64,000 nt of DNA, from positions 248,001-312,000 of the forward strand of contig NZ_CANMMT010000003.1 of the NCBI RefSeq assembly GCF_947499065.1. The letters are read 5' to 3'. Source of the stretch: an uncultured Tenacibaculum sp. GTDB lineage: Bacteria; Bacteroidota; Bacteroidia; Flavobacteriales; Flavobacteriaceae. This document shows, one piece after another, positions 48,633-58,907 of the stretch (its first letter is position 1; every line of letters starts with the position of its first letter). A model generated the notes under the pieces. It saw nothing but the letters and a program-made list of their open reading frames with translations. It was not told where the DNA came from and did no database searches. The position numbers and the translations under genes were made by a program.

Positions 48633-49919
48633 ATGTCAGATATAGCAAAATTACAAATTGGCGAAAATACGTATGAGTTTCCATTAGTTAAAGGAACAGA
48701 AAATGAAACTGCAATTGATATTAAAACATTAAGAGGAGCTACTGGAGGGCTTATTACTATAGATCCAGGATATAAAAATACAGGTTCTTGCCAAAGTGCT
48801 ATTACATTTTTAAATGGAGAAGAAGGAATTTTACGTTATAGAGGTTATGCTATTGAAGATTTAGCTGAAAAAGCTGATTTCTTAGAAGTAGCATATTTAT
48901 TAATTTTTGGAGAGTTACCAAACAAAGAACAACTAGATAAGTTTCATAACGATATTCGTTCGAAAGCAATTGTTGACGAAGACGTAAAGAAAATTATTGA
49001 GGCTTTCCCAAAGAATGCACACCCAATGGGAGTGTTATCATCTTTAACAAGTGCTTTAGTAGCATTTAATCCATCTTCTGTGAATGTTGATTCAGAAGAA
49101 GAGATGTATAATGCTATTGTGAAAATTTTAGCTAAATTCCCAGTATTAGTTGCTTGGGCAATGCGTAAAAAACAAGGGTTACCTTTAAATTATGGGTCTT
49201 CAAAATTAGGATATGTAGAAAACGTTATGAAAATGATGTTTGAGCAGCCTCATGAAGACTACGAAATCAATCCAATAATTAAAGATGCTTTAGATAAGTT
49301 ATTAATTTTACATGCAGATCACGAACAAAACTGTTCTACATCTACAGTAAGAATTGTAGGATCATCTCATGCAGGATTATTCGCATCTTTATCAGCAGGA
49401 ATTTCAGCTTTATGGGGACCTTTACATGGAGGAGCTAACCAAGCTGTATTAGAAATGTTAGAGGCGATTAGACAAGATGGAGGAGATACTAAGAAATACA
49501 TGGCGAAGGCTAAAGATAAAAACGATCCTTTCCGTTTAATGGGATTCGGACACAGAGTTTATAAAAACTTTGATCCAAGAGCAAAAATTATTAAGGTAGC
49601 TGCCGATGAAGTATTAGCTGACTTAGGAATTGAAGATCCAATTTTAGATATCGCTAAATCGTTAGAGCAAGAAGCTTTAAATGACGAATACTTCGTAAAG
49701 CGTAAATTATATCCAAATGTAGATTTCTATTCAGGTATTATATACAGAGCAATGGGAATTCCAGTGGAAATGTTTACAGTAATGTTTGCTTTAGGACGTT
49801 TACCAGGATGGATTGCTCAATGGAGAGAAATGCGTTTAGGTAAAGAACCAATTGGTAGACCACGTCAGGTTTATACAGGAGAAAACCACAGAGAATTTGT
49901 AAAACTTAGTAGAAGATAA
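48633..49919 (+). CDS. gltA: Citrate synthase (type II)
   Basis: 428 residues from the ATG at 48633. It has GYKNTGSCQSAITFLNGEEG, LHADHEQNCSTSTVRIVGSS (catalytic His), GPLHGGANQAVLEML (His) and GFGHRVYKNFDPRA, and Asp in the VDFYSGIIYR region. Type II, hexameric and NADH-sensitive class in many Gram-negatives. It condenses acetyl-CoA and oxaloacetate. Own promoter and terminator. Confidence 0.97.
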   Translation: MSDIAKLQIGENTYEFPLVKGTENETAIDIKTLRGATGGLITIDPGYKNTGSCQSAITFLNGEEGILRYRGYAIEDLAEKADFLEVAYLLIFGELPNKEQLDKFHNDIRSKAIVDEDVKKIIEAFPKNAHPMGVLSSLTSALVAFNPSSVNVDSEEEMYNAIVKILAKFPVLVAWAMRKKQGLPLNYGSSKLGYVENVMKMMFEQPHEDYEINPIIKDALDKLLILHADHEQNCSTSTVRIVGSSHAGLFASLSAGISALWGPLHGGANQAVLEMLEAIRQDGGDTKKYMAKAKDKNDPFRLMGFGHRVYKNFDPRAKIIKVAADEVLADLGIEDPILDIAKSLEQEALNDEYFVKRKLYPNVDFYSGIIYRAMGIPVEMFTVMFALGRLPGWIAQWREMRLGKEPIGRPRQVYTGENHREFVKLSRR

Positions 49920-49930
49920 AAAAATCGTAA

Positions 49931-49965
49931 AAGATGTCATTTAAAATTTAGATGACATTTTTTAT
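49931..49965 (+). terminator. Terminator after gltA
   Basis: Stem AAGATGTCAT / ATGACATTTT (49931-49940 with 49952-49961, one wobble), loop of 11, then T residues. Confidence 0.7.
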
Positions 49966-49977
49966 TAAATATAATTG

Positions 49978-50934
49978 ATGATGAAAGAAATTAAAATTAT
50001 CAAAAATAGGTCGGATATTGGAGCTGGAACACGTGGGTCTGATATGGGAATTGATGCTGTTGAAATAGCAGCTATTAATAGAAATAGTAATTATTTTGAT
50101 TCTTACGAATTTGAAGATGTAATTACAGAAAATGAATCAGTTTACAATAAAGAAAATAACTCATTTGCAAAGAGAATAAGCAGTGTATTTAATCAATGTA
50201 AAAGATTGAGTAATCATGTAAAAGTAAATTTGCAAGAAGGAAAATTTCCAATTGTAATTTCAGGAGACCACTCATCTGCTTTAGGAACTATTAGTGGAGT
50301 AAAATCAGCAAACTCAACCAAAAGAGTAGGAGTAGTTTGGATTGATGCCCATGGAGATTTACATTCACCGTATACCTCTCCTTCAGGAAATATACACGGA
50401 ATGCCATTATCAGCAGCTATTTCTGATGATAATTTAGATTGTCAAATAAATGATGTAGATAGAGAAACTAGTGAGTTATGGGATAGAATGAAAAATATTG
50501 GTACACCTGGGCAAAAAGTTTTACCAGAGGATATTGTATTTTTTGGAGTACGTGACACAGAAGAGCCAGAGGATAAGCAAATGCAGAAGCACGGTATTAA
50601 GAACTATATGGTTGCAGAAGTTCGATACCGAGGATTGGAAGTTTGTGTAAAAGAAGCTTTAGAAAAATTATCAGATTGTGATGTAATTTATGTTTCTTTT
50701 GATGTTGATGCTATGGATTGTGATATGGTTTCTTATGGAACAGGAACACCAGTTCCAAAAGGTTTCGATCAACATGAGGTAATAGCAATTATAAATCAAT
50801 TACTAGAAAGTAAAAAAGTAGCTTGTTTAGAGTTTGTTGAAATAAATCCTTTACTTGATTTTAAAGGAAATAAGATGGCTGAAACAGCTTTTGAAGTACT
50901 AGAAGAAGTAACAAAAACTATAGAAAAGTTGTAA
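49978..50934 (+). CDS. Arginase/agmatinase-family ureohydrolase
   Basis: 318 residues from the first of two tandem ATGs (49978, 49981); an earlier TTG is unlikely. Mn ligands are in SGDHSSALG, VVWIDAHGDLHSPYTSPSGN (DAHxD) and VSFDVDAMDCDM (DxD). IHGMPLSAA and GTGTPVPKG match arginases more than agmatinases. It would split arginine to ornithine and urea; the exact substrate within the family is not proven by sequence. Confidence 0.85.
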   Translation: MMKEIKIIKNRSDIGAGTRGSDMGIDAVEIAAINRNSNYFDSYEFEDVITENESVYNKENNSFAKRISSVFNQCKRLSNHVKVNLQEGKFPIVISGDHSSALGTISGVKSANSTKRVGVVWIDAHGDLHSPYTSPSGNIHGMPLSAAISDDNLDCQINDVDRETSELWDRMKNIGTPGQKVLPEDIVFFGVRDTEEPEDKQMQKHGIKNYMVAEVRYRGLEVCVKEALEKLSDCDVIYVSFDVDAMDCDMVSYGTGTPVPKGFDQHEVIAIINQLLESKKVACLEFVEINPLLDFKGNKMAETAFEVLEEVTKTIEKL

Positions 50935-50960
50935 TTACTTGCACACAAATCATAAATAAA

Positions 50961-50989
50961 ACGAGCCTTATAATAAGGCTCGTTTTTTA
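50961..50989. terminator. Bidirectional terminator between convergent genes
   Basis: A perfect 10-bp stem ACGAGCCTTA / TAAGGCTCGT (50961-50970 with 50974-50983), loop TAA, with a T-run to the right and an A-run to the left. It serves the arginase gene (plus) and the cystatin-unit genes (minus). Confidence 0.85.
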
Positions 50990-51011
50990 TGTAAAAAATC
51001 AAAATTAATTA

Positions 51012-51464
51012 TTACTCGTTAGAGTAATGAATACTAGTAGCTTTTATTTGGAAATCGCTAAAAAAACCTTCAATACTAATTGTACCTTGATGAAAGCCAG
51101 GTTCTAAAGAAATAATAACCTTGGCTCTAATTAATTTCGGAGGATTTGGACGAACAGTTATACTACCTTTTGCTTCTGTATTAATTGAAGTATATCCAGT
51201 ACTTCCATTAAACTTATCAACACTGTCAAAATGAAGATTAGTACTAGAACCTAATCCCCATAGCGTATTAATTTTAATACTGCCTATAGCAATGTTTTCA
51301 CCAGAAGCATGATCACTAGAAAGTGTTAGTTCCATTGTACCGAATGGACCATTTATAGAATATGGGTTTTGAAAAGCATATTCAGCAATGATACCAATAT
51401 CTCCATTCGATAATTTTTCTAATTCAGTATTCGAATTAACTGCGCTTTGAATTGTTGTAGACAT
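51012..51464 (-). CDS. Protein of unknown function, cotranscribed with cystatin-like gene
   Basis: 150 residues, no signal peptide, predicted all-beta (TMELTLSSDH, SIKINTLWGLGSSTNLHFDS, KGSITVRPNPPKLIRAKVII, HQGTISIEGFFSDFQIKATS). I recognise no family; a beta-sandwich lectin- or toxin-like fold is possible but unsupported. It starts 16 bp after the cystatin-like gene, so the two share a transcript and perhaps a function. Confidence 0.65.
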   Translation of the reverse strand: MSTTIQSAVNSNTELEKLSNGDIGIIAEYAFQNPYSINGPFGTMELTLSSDHASGENIAIGSIKINTLWGLGSSTNLHFDSVDKFNGSTGYTSINTEAKGSITVRPNPPKLIRAKVIISLEPGFHQGTISIEGFFSDFQIKATSIHYSNE

Positions 51465-51480
51465 GATATAATTTTAAAAA

Positions 51481-51765
51481 TTATAAACGAATAATACCAA
51501 CAACGTGAGGTTTCTTATCTAAAGGTTGATAAATTTCTACGATAGCTTGCCATACTGCCATTGAAGGAGGCATAGAAGCTTCACATTTAAAACGGTAGTT
51601 TATTCCAGCAACTACTTGCTTAGAAACTTGTTCTGGAGTATAGTTAACTCCTACTAATCCAGCCATAGCCTCATCAAATACTTTACGATCTTCTGGAGTT
51701 AAAGCTGTGTATGGAGACCATCCTCCAACTACTGTTTGGTTTTCTGTTAAAGTTTCAGTTTTCAT
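51481..51765 (-). CDS. Stefin/cystatin-like protein (putative cysteine protease inhibitor)
   Basis: 94 residues, no signal peptide. The features of a single-domain stefin are visible: an N-terminal Gly pair (VVGGWSPYTALTPED), a helix (EVFDEAMAG-like stretch near 28-40), and the inhibitory loop QVVAGINYRFKCE near 48-60. That loop agrees with the QxVxG motif and the following NYxxK strand of animal stefins. The C-terminal part ends HVVGIIRL. Stefins inhibit papain-type cysteine proteases. Inhibition here is inferred. First gene of a two-gene unit under an unusual promoter. Confidence 0.75.
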   Translation of the reverse strand: MKTETLTENQTVVGGWSPYTALTPEDRKVFDEAMAGLVGVNYTPEQVSKQVVAGINYRFKCEASMPPSMAVWQAIVEIYQPLDKKPHVVGIIRL

Positions 51766-51793
51766 AATTATATAAAGTTTGTAATTAGGTTAT

Positions 51794-51838
51794 CAAAACT
51801 AATCTTAACAAGCTTTGTAGAGGTGGGGTTTTTACCCT
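51794..51838 (-). promoter_or_regulatory. Promoter of the cystatin unit with G/C-block element
   Basis: On the minus strand the -7 box TAGTTTTG (51801-51794) is preceded by GGGTAAAAACCCC (51837-51825). The first G is 36 nt from the first T of the -7 box and the -7 box ends 29 nt from the start codon. Nearly the same layout as upstream of the gene at 3826-4182. No TTTG -33 box. Confidence 0.6.
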
Positions 51839-51965
51839 TTATATATTGATATTTTCCCTTATTTATTTTAGTTAATTTCTTTTTTTAGAAATAAAAAAAT
51901 ATGAGTATTTTATAAATATATCGTGTTAGTTTTTAATATAATTAACTCAATAAAAAATAATTACT

Positions 51966-51973
51966 TACATTTG
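51966..51973 (+). promoter_or_regulatory. -7 promoter element of the thiamine operon
   Basis: TACATTTG, 8 nt before the riboswitch begins. No TTTG -33 box at 18-20 bp. Confidence 0.6.
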
Positions 51974-51981
51974 TCAACGTA

Positions 51982-52062
51982 AGCTTTAGGAGTAGCTAGG
52001 TAACTAGTTTGAGAAATATCCTTAGAACCTGATATGGTTAACACCAGCGTAGGAAAAAGTTA
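51982..52062 (+). promoter_or_regulatory. TPP (thi-box) riboswitch
   Basis: The conserved TPP-aptamer parts are readable in order: AGGAGTAGCTAGG with CTAGTTTGAGA (P2/P3 and the UGAGA bulge), then GAACCTGATATGGTTAACAC, then CAGCGTAGGAAA. It lies in the leader of thiS and should repress the thi genes when thiamine pyrophosphate is bound. A downstream stem AGTGCAT / ATGCATT (52077-52083 with 52100-52106) may be part of the expression platform. Confidence 0.93.
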
Positions 52063-52134
52063 GTATCTTAAAATTTAGTGCATGATGTAAGTCAGTACTA
52101 TGCATTCTTCTATAGTTTACTTTAAATATTGAAT

Positions 52135-52338
52135 ATGATTTTAATTAAAGTAAACGAAAATAAACACCAGTTTTCAAATAATTTAACAGTAAAAGAACTA
52201 ATAGAAAACCTTAAGGTTCAAACTAATGGTATTGCTTTGGCTGTAAATAATAATGTCATAAAAAAAGAAAATTGGACTTCAGAAACACTCCAAAATAACG
52301 ACGAGGTTTTAATTATAAAATCAACTCAAGGAGGATAA
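52135..52338 (+). CDS. thiS: Sulfur carrier protein ThiS
   Basis: 67 residues from the ATG at 52135; a TTG six bases earlier is unlikely. Ubiquitin-like fold, LTVKELIENLKVQTNGIALA, with the essential C-terminal Gly-Gly (STQGG) that ThiF adenylates and that becomes a thiocarboxylate. First gene behind the riboswitch. Confidence 0.95.
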   Translation: MILIKVNENKHQFSNNLTVKELIENLKVQTNGIALAVNNNVIKKENWTSETLQNNDEVLIIKSTQGG

Positions 52339-52360
52339 AAAAATAAATAACAACAACTAA

Positions 52361-54238
<1,878 letters not shown>

Positions 54239-54248
54239 TCTTTGTTGA

Positions 54249-54287
54249 ATACGAATGTACAGTTAGCAGTTAATTGTACATTCGTAA
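54249..54287 (+). other. Intra-operon hairpin after thiC
   Basis: A perfect 11-bp stem ACGAATGTACA / TGTACATTCGT (54251-54261 with 54275-54285, loop of 13), extendable with one bulge, and no T-tract. It is probably an mRNA end-stabiliser or processing point setting thiSC levels apart from the distal genes. Confidence 0.6.
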
Positions 54288-54310
54288 TTCATAATAAATA
54301 AACCAATATC

Positions 54311-54913
54311 ATGATTGTTTTAATAGCACCGGAAATAGATATAGATAAAGAAATAGAAATCTTACATCAATTATTTGAAGAAGGATTAATGTATTATCAT
54401 TTTAGAAAACCATCTAAAACATATGAGGAGCATGTTAGCTATTTGAAGCAAATTGATAAGAAATATCATGATAGAATTGTAACACATTATTTTCATGAGT
54501 TAATTAATGAGTTTGGCTTAAAAGGAATTCATTTTCAGGAACAAAAAAGAATAGACGCTTTAGAGAATGGAAAAGAATATTTTATAGGATTAAACATGAT
54601 AGGAAAAACAATGAGTAGTTCGTTTCATGAGCCAGAAGAATTAGCAGCTTGCGATATTGAATTTGATTATCATTTATTAAGTCCAGTATTTTCATCAATA
54701 TCTAAGAAAGGGTATGAAGGAAGAGGTTTTGATGTAAATCATATAGATAAAACTATTATAGGTATGGGAGGAATAAATGCAAGTACAATTGGTAAAACAC
54801 TCACTTTAGGATTTCAAGGAATAGGAGTTTTAGGAGGAGTATGGAATGCTGAAAATCCAGTAGAGAGTTTTAAGGAAATTAAACGTAGTTACGAAGAGAA
54901 TACAAAGCAGTAA
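54311..54913 (+). CDS. ThiE/TenI-like paralogue
   Basis: 200 residues, a shortened TIM-barrel of the thiamine phosphate synthase superfamily: GLKGIHFQEQ, DYHLLSPVFSSISKKGYEGR, GMGGINASTI and GFQGIGVLGGVW. The substrate-binding part is degenerate compared with the true ThiE encoded at 55706-56356: YYHFRKP replaces QLRLKK and the NDYY motif is missing. KKGYEGRG resembles TenI (thiazole tautomerase), but TenI's catalytic His position looks replaced. It may be a TenI-type or accessory protein. Confidence 0.75.
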   Translation: MIVLIAPEIDIDKEIEILHQLFEEGLMYYHFRKPSKTYEEHVSYLKQIDKKYHDRIVTHYFHELINEFGLKGIHFQEQKRIDALENGKEYFIGLNMIGKTMSSSFHEPEELAACDIEFDYHLLSPVFSSISKKGYEGRGFDVNHIDKTIIGMGGINASTIGKTLTLGFQGIGVLGGVWNAENPVESFKEIKRSYEENTKQ

Positions 54914-54936
54914 ATTATTCCATCTAAAATTTTAAG

Positions 54937-55704
54937 ATGTCGATTAAAAAAGATACAAAAAACTATATACTCACTATCGCAGGTATAGATCCATCAAGTG
55001 GAGCAGGAATAACTTCAGATATTAAAACATTTGAAGCTCATGGTTTGTATGGACTGTCTGTATGTACTGCAGTAACGGCTCAAAATGACATTGATTTTAA
55101 AGCTTGTAACTGGATTGAAAAGGAAATGATTTTAGAGCAAATAACATTGCTTTTTAATCGGTTTACTATTCCTGTTGTAAAAATTGGAATTGTTCAATCG
55201 TGGGAAATTTTACTCGAAATATTACAAACATTGAAGGGATTAAATCCATCAATAAAAATAATTCTAGATCCTATATTAAAAGCAAGTGCAGGTTTTAAAT
55301 TTCACACAGAGGAAAACTTAGAAATACTTGAAAACGTATTGAAAGAATGTGAATTTATCACTCCAAATTATGAAGAGATAAAAGCATTATTTCCAGAAAA
55401 GACAATAGAGGAAACAATTGACTTTATTTCGGAAAAAACAAATGTTTATTTAAAGGGAGGGCATAGAACAGAAAAAAAAGGATGGGATGAAGTGTATTAC
55501 AGTAAAATTGTAAAAATGAATATTCCTCCAAACACAGCAGCTGTTTTTCAAAAGCATGGTAGTGGTTGTGTATTATCAGCAGCCTTAGCAGCTAATATAG
55601 CAAATGAAAAACCATTGGAAGATGCTTGTAAAGAAGCAAAATGGTATACAGAACAATTTTTAAATTCAAATGAAACTTTACTAGGAGTTCATAATTATAA
55701 CTAA
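54937..55704 (+). CDS. thiD: HMP/HMP-phosphate kinase ThiD
   Basis: 255 residues, ribokinase fold: TIAGIDPSSGAGITSDIKTF, VKIGIVQS, ILDPILKASAG, FITPNYEEIKAL, and a catalytic region HGSGCVLSAALAANIA. It phosphorylates hydroxymethylpyrimidine twice. 23 bp after the ThiE-like gene and 1 bp before thiE. Confidence 0.95.
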   Translation: MSIKKDTKNYILTIAGIDPSSGAGITSDIKTFEAHGLYGLSVCTAVTAQNDIDFKACNWIEKEMILEQITLLFNRFTIPVVKIGIVQSWEILLEILQTLKGLNPSIKIILDPILKASAGFKFHTEENLEILENVLKECEFITPNYEEIKALFPEKTIEETIDFISEKTNVYLKGGHRTEKKGWDEVYYSKIVKMNIPPNTAAVFQKHGSGCVLSAALAANIANEKPLEDACKEAKWYTEQFLNSNETLLGVHNYN

Positions 55705-55705
55705 G

Positions 55706-56356
55706 ATGGTAAGTAAATTACACTATATAACACAAGGAAGCACTCCAGAAGAGCATTTAGAAAATATTCAGAGAGCATGTTCATCGGGAGCAGAGTGGGT
55801 TCAACTCCGATTAAAAAAACTAGATCCTAAAACAATTTTAGAAACAGCTAAGAAAGCTAGAGAAATAACAGCGCATTTTCAAACAAGGCTAATTATTAAC
55901 GATTATTATAAAATAGCGAAAGAAGTAAATGCAGATGGAGTTCATTTAGGAAAGAAAGATACTTGTCCTTTAAAAGCACGTAATTACTTAGGGAAATTCT
56001 ATACAATTGGAGGAACAGCCAATACTTTAGAGGATTGTAAGAAACTTTTAGAAAAGAAAGTAGACTATATAGGATTAGGACCTTTTAGGTTTACAGAAAC
56101 TAAAAAGAATTTAAGTCCAGTTTTAGGAACTGTAGGTTATCAAGTATTATTAGAAGAACTAAAAACAGAAACTCCAATCATTGCTATAGGAGGAATTACT
56201 ATAGAAGATGTGCCAGAGATTATAAATACAGGAGTATATGGTATTGCAGTATCTGGAGAAATAACTAAAGACTTCAATAAAATAGGAGCATTTCATAAAA
56301 TATTAAAAGCACCGAGCACTAATGAACAGGTGTATAAATTGGGTGATAATAAATAG
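55706..56356 (+). CDS. thiE: Thiamine phosphate synthase ThiE
   Basis: 216 residues with all usual motifs: [48 protein letters not shown] and [12 protein letters not shown]. It joins HMP pyrophosphate and thiazole phosphate. The canonical copy, in contrast to the paralogue two genes upstream. Confidence 0.95.
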   Translation: MVSKLHYITQGSTPEEHLENIQRACSSGAEWVQLRLKKLDPKTILETAKKAREITAHFQTRLIINDYYKIAKEVNADGVHLGKKDTCPLKARNYLGKFYTIGGTANTLEDCKKLLEKKVDYIGLGPFRFTETKKNLSPVLGTVGYQVLLEELKTETPIIAIGGITIEDVPEIINTGVYGIAVSGEITKDFNKIGAFHKILKAPSTNEQVYKLGDNK

Positions 56357-56361
56357 AAGCT

Positions 56362-57132
56362 ATGAGCACAGAATTAAAAATAGCAGACAAAACTTTCAAT
56401 TCACGATTATTTACAGGAACAGGAAAGTTTAGTACGTCACAATTAATGAGAGATGCTTTATTAGCATCGGAAAGTGAATTAATAACGGTAGCGTTAAAAA
56501 GAGTAGATGTACAAAATGAAGATGACGATATCTTAACACATTTAAATCATTCAAGAATAAATTTATTACCCAATACTTCAGGAGTAAGAACAGCCAAAGA
56601 AGCCGTTTTTGCAGCACAATTGTCAAGAGAAGCATTGGAAACAAATTGGGTGAAATTAGAAATACATCCAGATCCAAGATATTTATTACCAGACCCAATA
56701 GAAACTCTAAAAGCAGCAGAAGAATTGGTAAAACAAGGTTTTGTAATTATGCCTTATATACATGCTGACCCTGTTTTGTGTAAACGATTAGAAGAAGTAG
56801 GAGCACAATGTGTAATGCCATTGGGAGCACCAATAGGGAGTAACAAAGGATTAAAAACCTTAGAGTTCTTAGAAATAATTATAGAACAGTCTAATGTGCC
56901 AGTAATAGTGGATGCAGGAATAGGAGCACCATCGCACGCAGCTCATGCAATGGAAATAGGAGCAGATGCAGTATTAGTAAATACAGCTATAGCCGTTTCA
57001 GAAAATCCAGTAGCCATGGCAAAAGCATTTAAGATGGCAGTAGAAGCAGGAAGAATGGCGTACGAGGCTAAATTAGCACCTGTAAGGAAACAAGCAGAAG
57101 CAAGTAGTCCATTGACAAGTTTTTTAAATTAA
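56362..57132 (+). CDS. thiG: Thiazole synthase ThiG
   Basis: 256 residues: [24 protein letters not shown] (Schiff-base Lys region), [26 protein letters not shown] and [20 protein letters not shown]. It makes the thiazole ring from DXP, ThiS thiocarboxylate and dehydroglycine. Confidence 0.97.
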   Translation: MSTELKIADKTFNSRLFTGTGKFSTSQLMRDALLASESELITVALKRVDVQNEDDDILTHLNHSRINLLPNTSGVRTAKEAVFAAQLSREALETNWVKLEIHPDPRYLLPDPIETLKAAEELVKQGFVIMPYIHADPVLCKRLEEVGAQCVMPLGAPIGSNKGLKTLEFLEIIIEQSNVPVIVDAGIGAPSHAAHAMEIGADAVLVNTAIAVSENPVAMAKAFKMAVEAGRMAYEAKLAPVRKQAEASSPLTSFLN

Positions 57133-57228
57133 GACAGTTTAAAAAGGAGTTAACAAAGTAATTTTTAAGAATTATTGAATTGCAACATATTTCATTAGCG
57201 TTTAAGATGAAATAACAAAAAGTGAATT

Positions 57229-58344
57229 GTGATAGAACAAACTTTTGAAAACATATTCAACCAATATAATTGGGATACTACCCTCCAAAGCATTTTTGAG
57301 AAAACAGCAGGAGAGGTGGAACAAGCTTTGTCAAAGGAAAAACTAGATTTGGAAGATTTCAAAGCACTAATTTCCCCAGCAGCAAGGCCTTATTTGGAGC
57401 AAATGGCACAAAAAAGCCGTATGCTTACCAAAAAGCGCTTTGGAAATACCATACAAATGTATGCTCCTATGTATTTAAGTAACGAATGCCAAAATATATG
57501 TACTTATTGTGGCTTTAGCTTAACTAACAAAATTCCGCGCCGTACCTTAACAGATGCTGAGATATTAAAAGAAGTAGCTTTTTTAAAAGAAAAAGGATAC
57601 GATCATATATTGTTGGTAACAGGTGAAGCCAATAGAACAGTTGGTGTTGAATACATAAAGAACGCTATAGAGTTAATACGTTCACAGTTTTCAAACATTA
57701 CTATAGAAGTACAGCCTTTAGATCAAGAAGAATACGAGTTGCTTATAGAGAGTGGTTTATACGCAGTTTTGGTATATCAAGAAACATATCATAGAGATGA
57801 ATATAAAAAACATCATCCAAAAGGGAGAAAATCAAACTTCGAATATCGATTAGATACTCCAGATCGTTTAGGAAAAGCAGGAATACATAAAATAGGATTG
57901 GGAGCTTTGTTTGGATTAGAAGATTGGAGAGCAGATAGTTTTTTTACTGCCTTACATCTTAAATACTTACAGAAAACCTATTGGAAAACTAAGTACTCAA
58001 TATCGTTTCCGCGTTTACGTCCTCATTCTGGTGGATTAGAACCAAAGGTAGAAATGACTGATGCAGATTTGGTACAGTTAATATGTGCATTTAGGCTATT
58101 AGATGAAGATTTAGAACTCTCAATGTCTACCAGAGAAAGTGAAGTATTTAGAAATAATATTGTTAATTTAGGAGCTACTTCTATGAGTGCAGAATCTAAA
58201 ACCAATCCAGGAGGTTATAGTGTTGAATCACAATCATTAGAGCAGTTTGAAATATCAGACGAAAGAAGCACAGAAGAAATAGTTACCATGCTAAAAGAAC
58301 AAGGATTAGAAGTAGTTTGGAAGGATTGGGAACAATTTGTATAA
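57229..58344 (+). CDS. thiH: Tyrosine lyase ThiH (radical SAM)
   Basis: 371 residues. Radical-SAM cluster motif CQNICTYCGF (CX3CX2C), VTGEANRTVGVEYI, VLVYQETYH and SISFPRLRPHSGG. It makes dehydroglycine from tyrosine. The start is a GTG at 57229: the N-terminus from there (FENIFNQYNW) matches the family and there is no usable ATG upstream. A 96-bp gap separates it from thiG. Confidence 0.95.
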   Translation: MIEQTFENIFNQYNWDTTLQSIFEKTAGEVEQALSKEKLDLEDFKALISPAARPYLEQMAQKSRMLTKKRFGNTIQMYAPMYLSNECQNICTYCGFSLTNKIPRRTLTDAEILKEVAFLKEKGYDHILLVTGEANRTVGVEYIKNAIELIRSQFSNITIEVQPLDQEEYELLIESGLYAVLVYQETYHRDEYKKHHPKGRKSNFEYRLDTPDRLGKAGIHKIGLGALFGLEDWRADSFFTALHLKYLQKTYWKTKYSISFPRLRPHSGGLEPKVEMTDADLVQLICAFRLLDEDLELSMSTRESEVFRNNIVNLGATSMSAESKTNPGGYSVESQSLEQFEISDERSTEEIVTMLKEQGLEVVWKDWEQFV

Positions 58345-58358
58345 GTTATTAAAGGATT

Positions 58359-58907
58359 ATGAATTTTTTAAATAAAATTTTAGAATGGAAAAATAAAATA
58401 AAAAGATTATACTCAAATTCTCTTTCACAAAGAGATATAGAGCATGTGGCTCTAAAGTTAGAGGAGGCTACAAAAAAATATAGATTTATATGTGAAAAAC
58501 TAATAGAAAAGTTTGAGTCTAAGTATAATTTTAGTTTTGAAAATAATGAGCAGTCTTTTTCTTTGATAGAGGATACCCTTAAGAATGATGATTATGAACT
58601 ATCTAAAGAATGGAGATATCATTTCCATGGAGAAGATGTTCGTTTCTATAATCATAAAACAGAGCAAATTGTTGAGGTTAATTTGAAGTATAATGGTTAT
58701 TATGGTGTTTTAGATTTTTGGTTCTTTCAAGAATTTTTAAAAACAACAAATGAATTTAAAACTCTAAGTAAACTTTTTTACAATAACACACCAAAATTAG
58801 TACAAGTTTTAAATTATTTAAGAGATAAAGAAAAGCTTGAAAAGGTTCATTCAACTTTTTATGAATTAGGAGAGGAAGATAAGTTTATATGGGAAAAGAA
58901 TAAATAG
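58359..58907 (+). CDS. Small cytosolic protein of unknown function inside the thi operon
   Basis: 182 residues, charged, N-terminal helical coiled stretch (IEHVALKLEEATKKYRFICE), then WRYHFHGEDVRFYNHKTEQI and VEVNLKYNGYYGVLDFWFFQ. The middle resembles small immunity-type or DUF6896-like proteins (weak impression). It is not a thiamine gene that I recognise. It lies 14 bp after thiH and its stop touches the thiF start, so it should be cotranscribed. Its more AT-rich codons suggest later insertion. Confidence 0.65.
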   Translation: MNFLNKILEWKNKIKRLYSNSLSQRDIEHVALKLEEATKKYRFICEKLIEKFESKYNFSFENNEQSFSLIEDTLKNDDYELSKEWRYHFHGEDVRFYNHKTEQIVEVNLKYNGYYGVLDFWFFQEFLKTTNEFKTLSKLFYNNTPKLVQVLNYLRDKEKLEKVHSTFYELGEEDKFIWEKNK

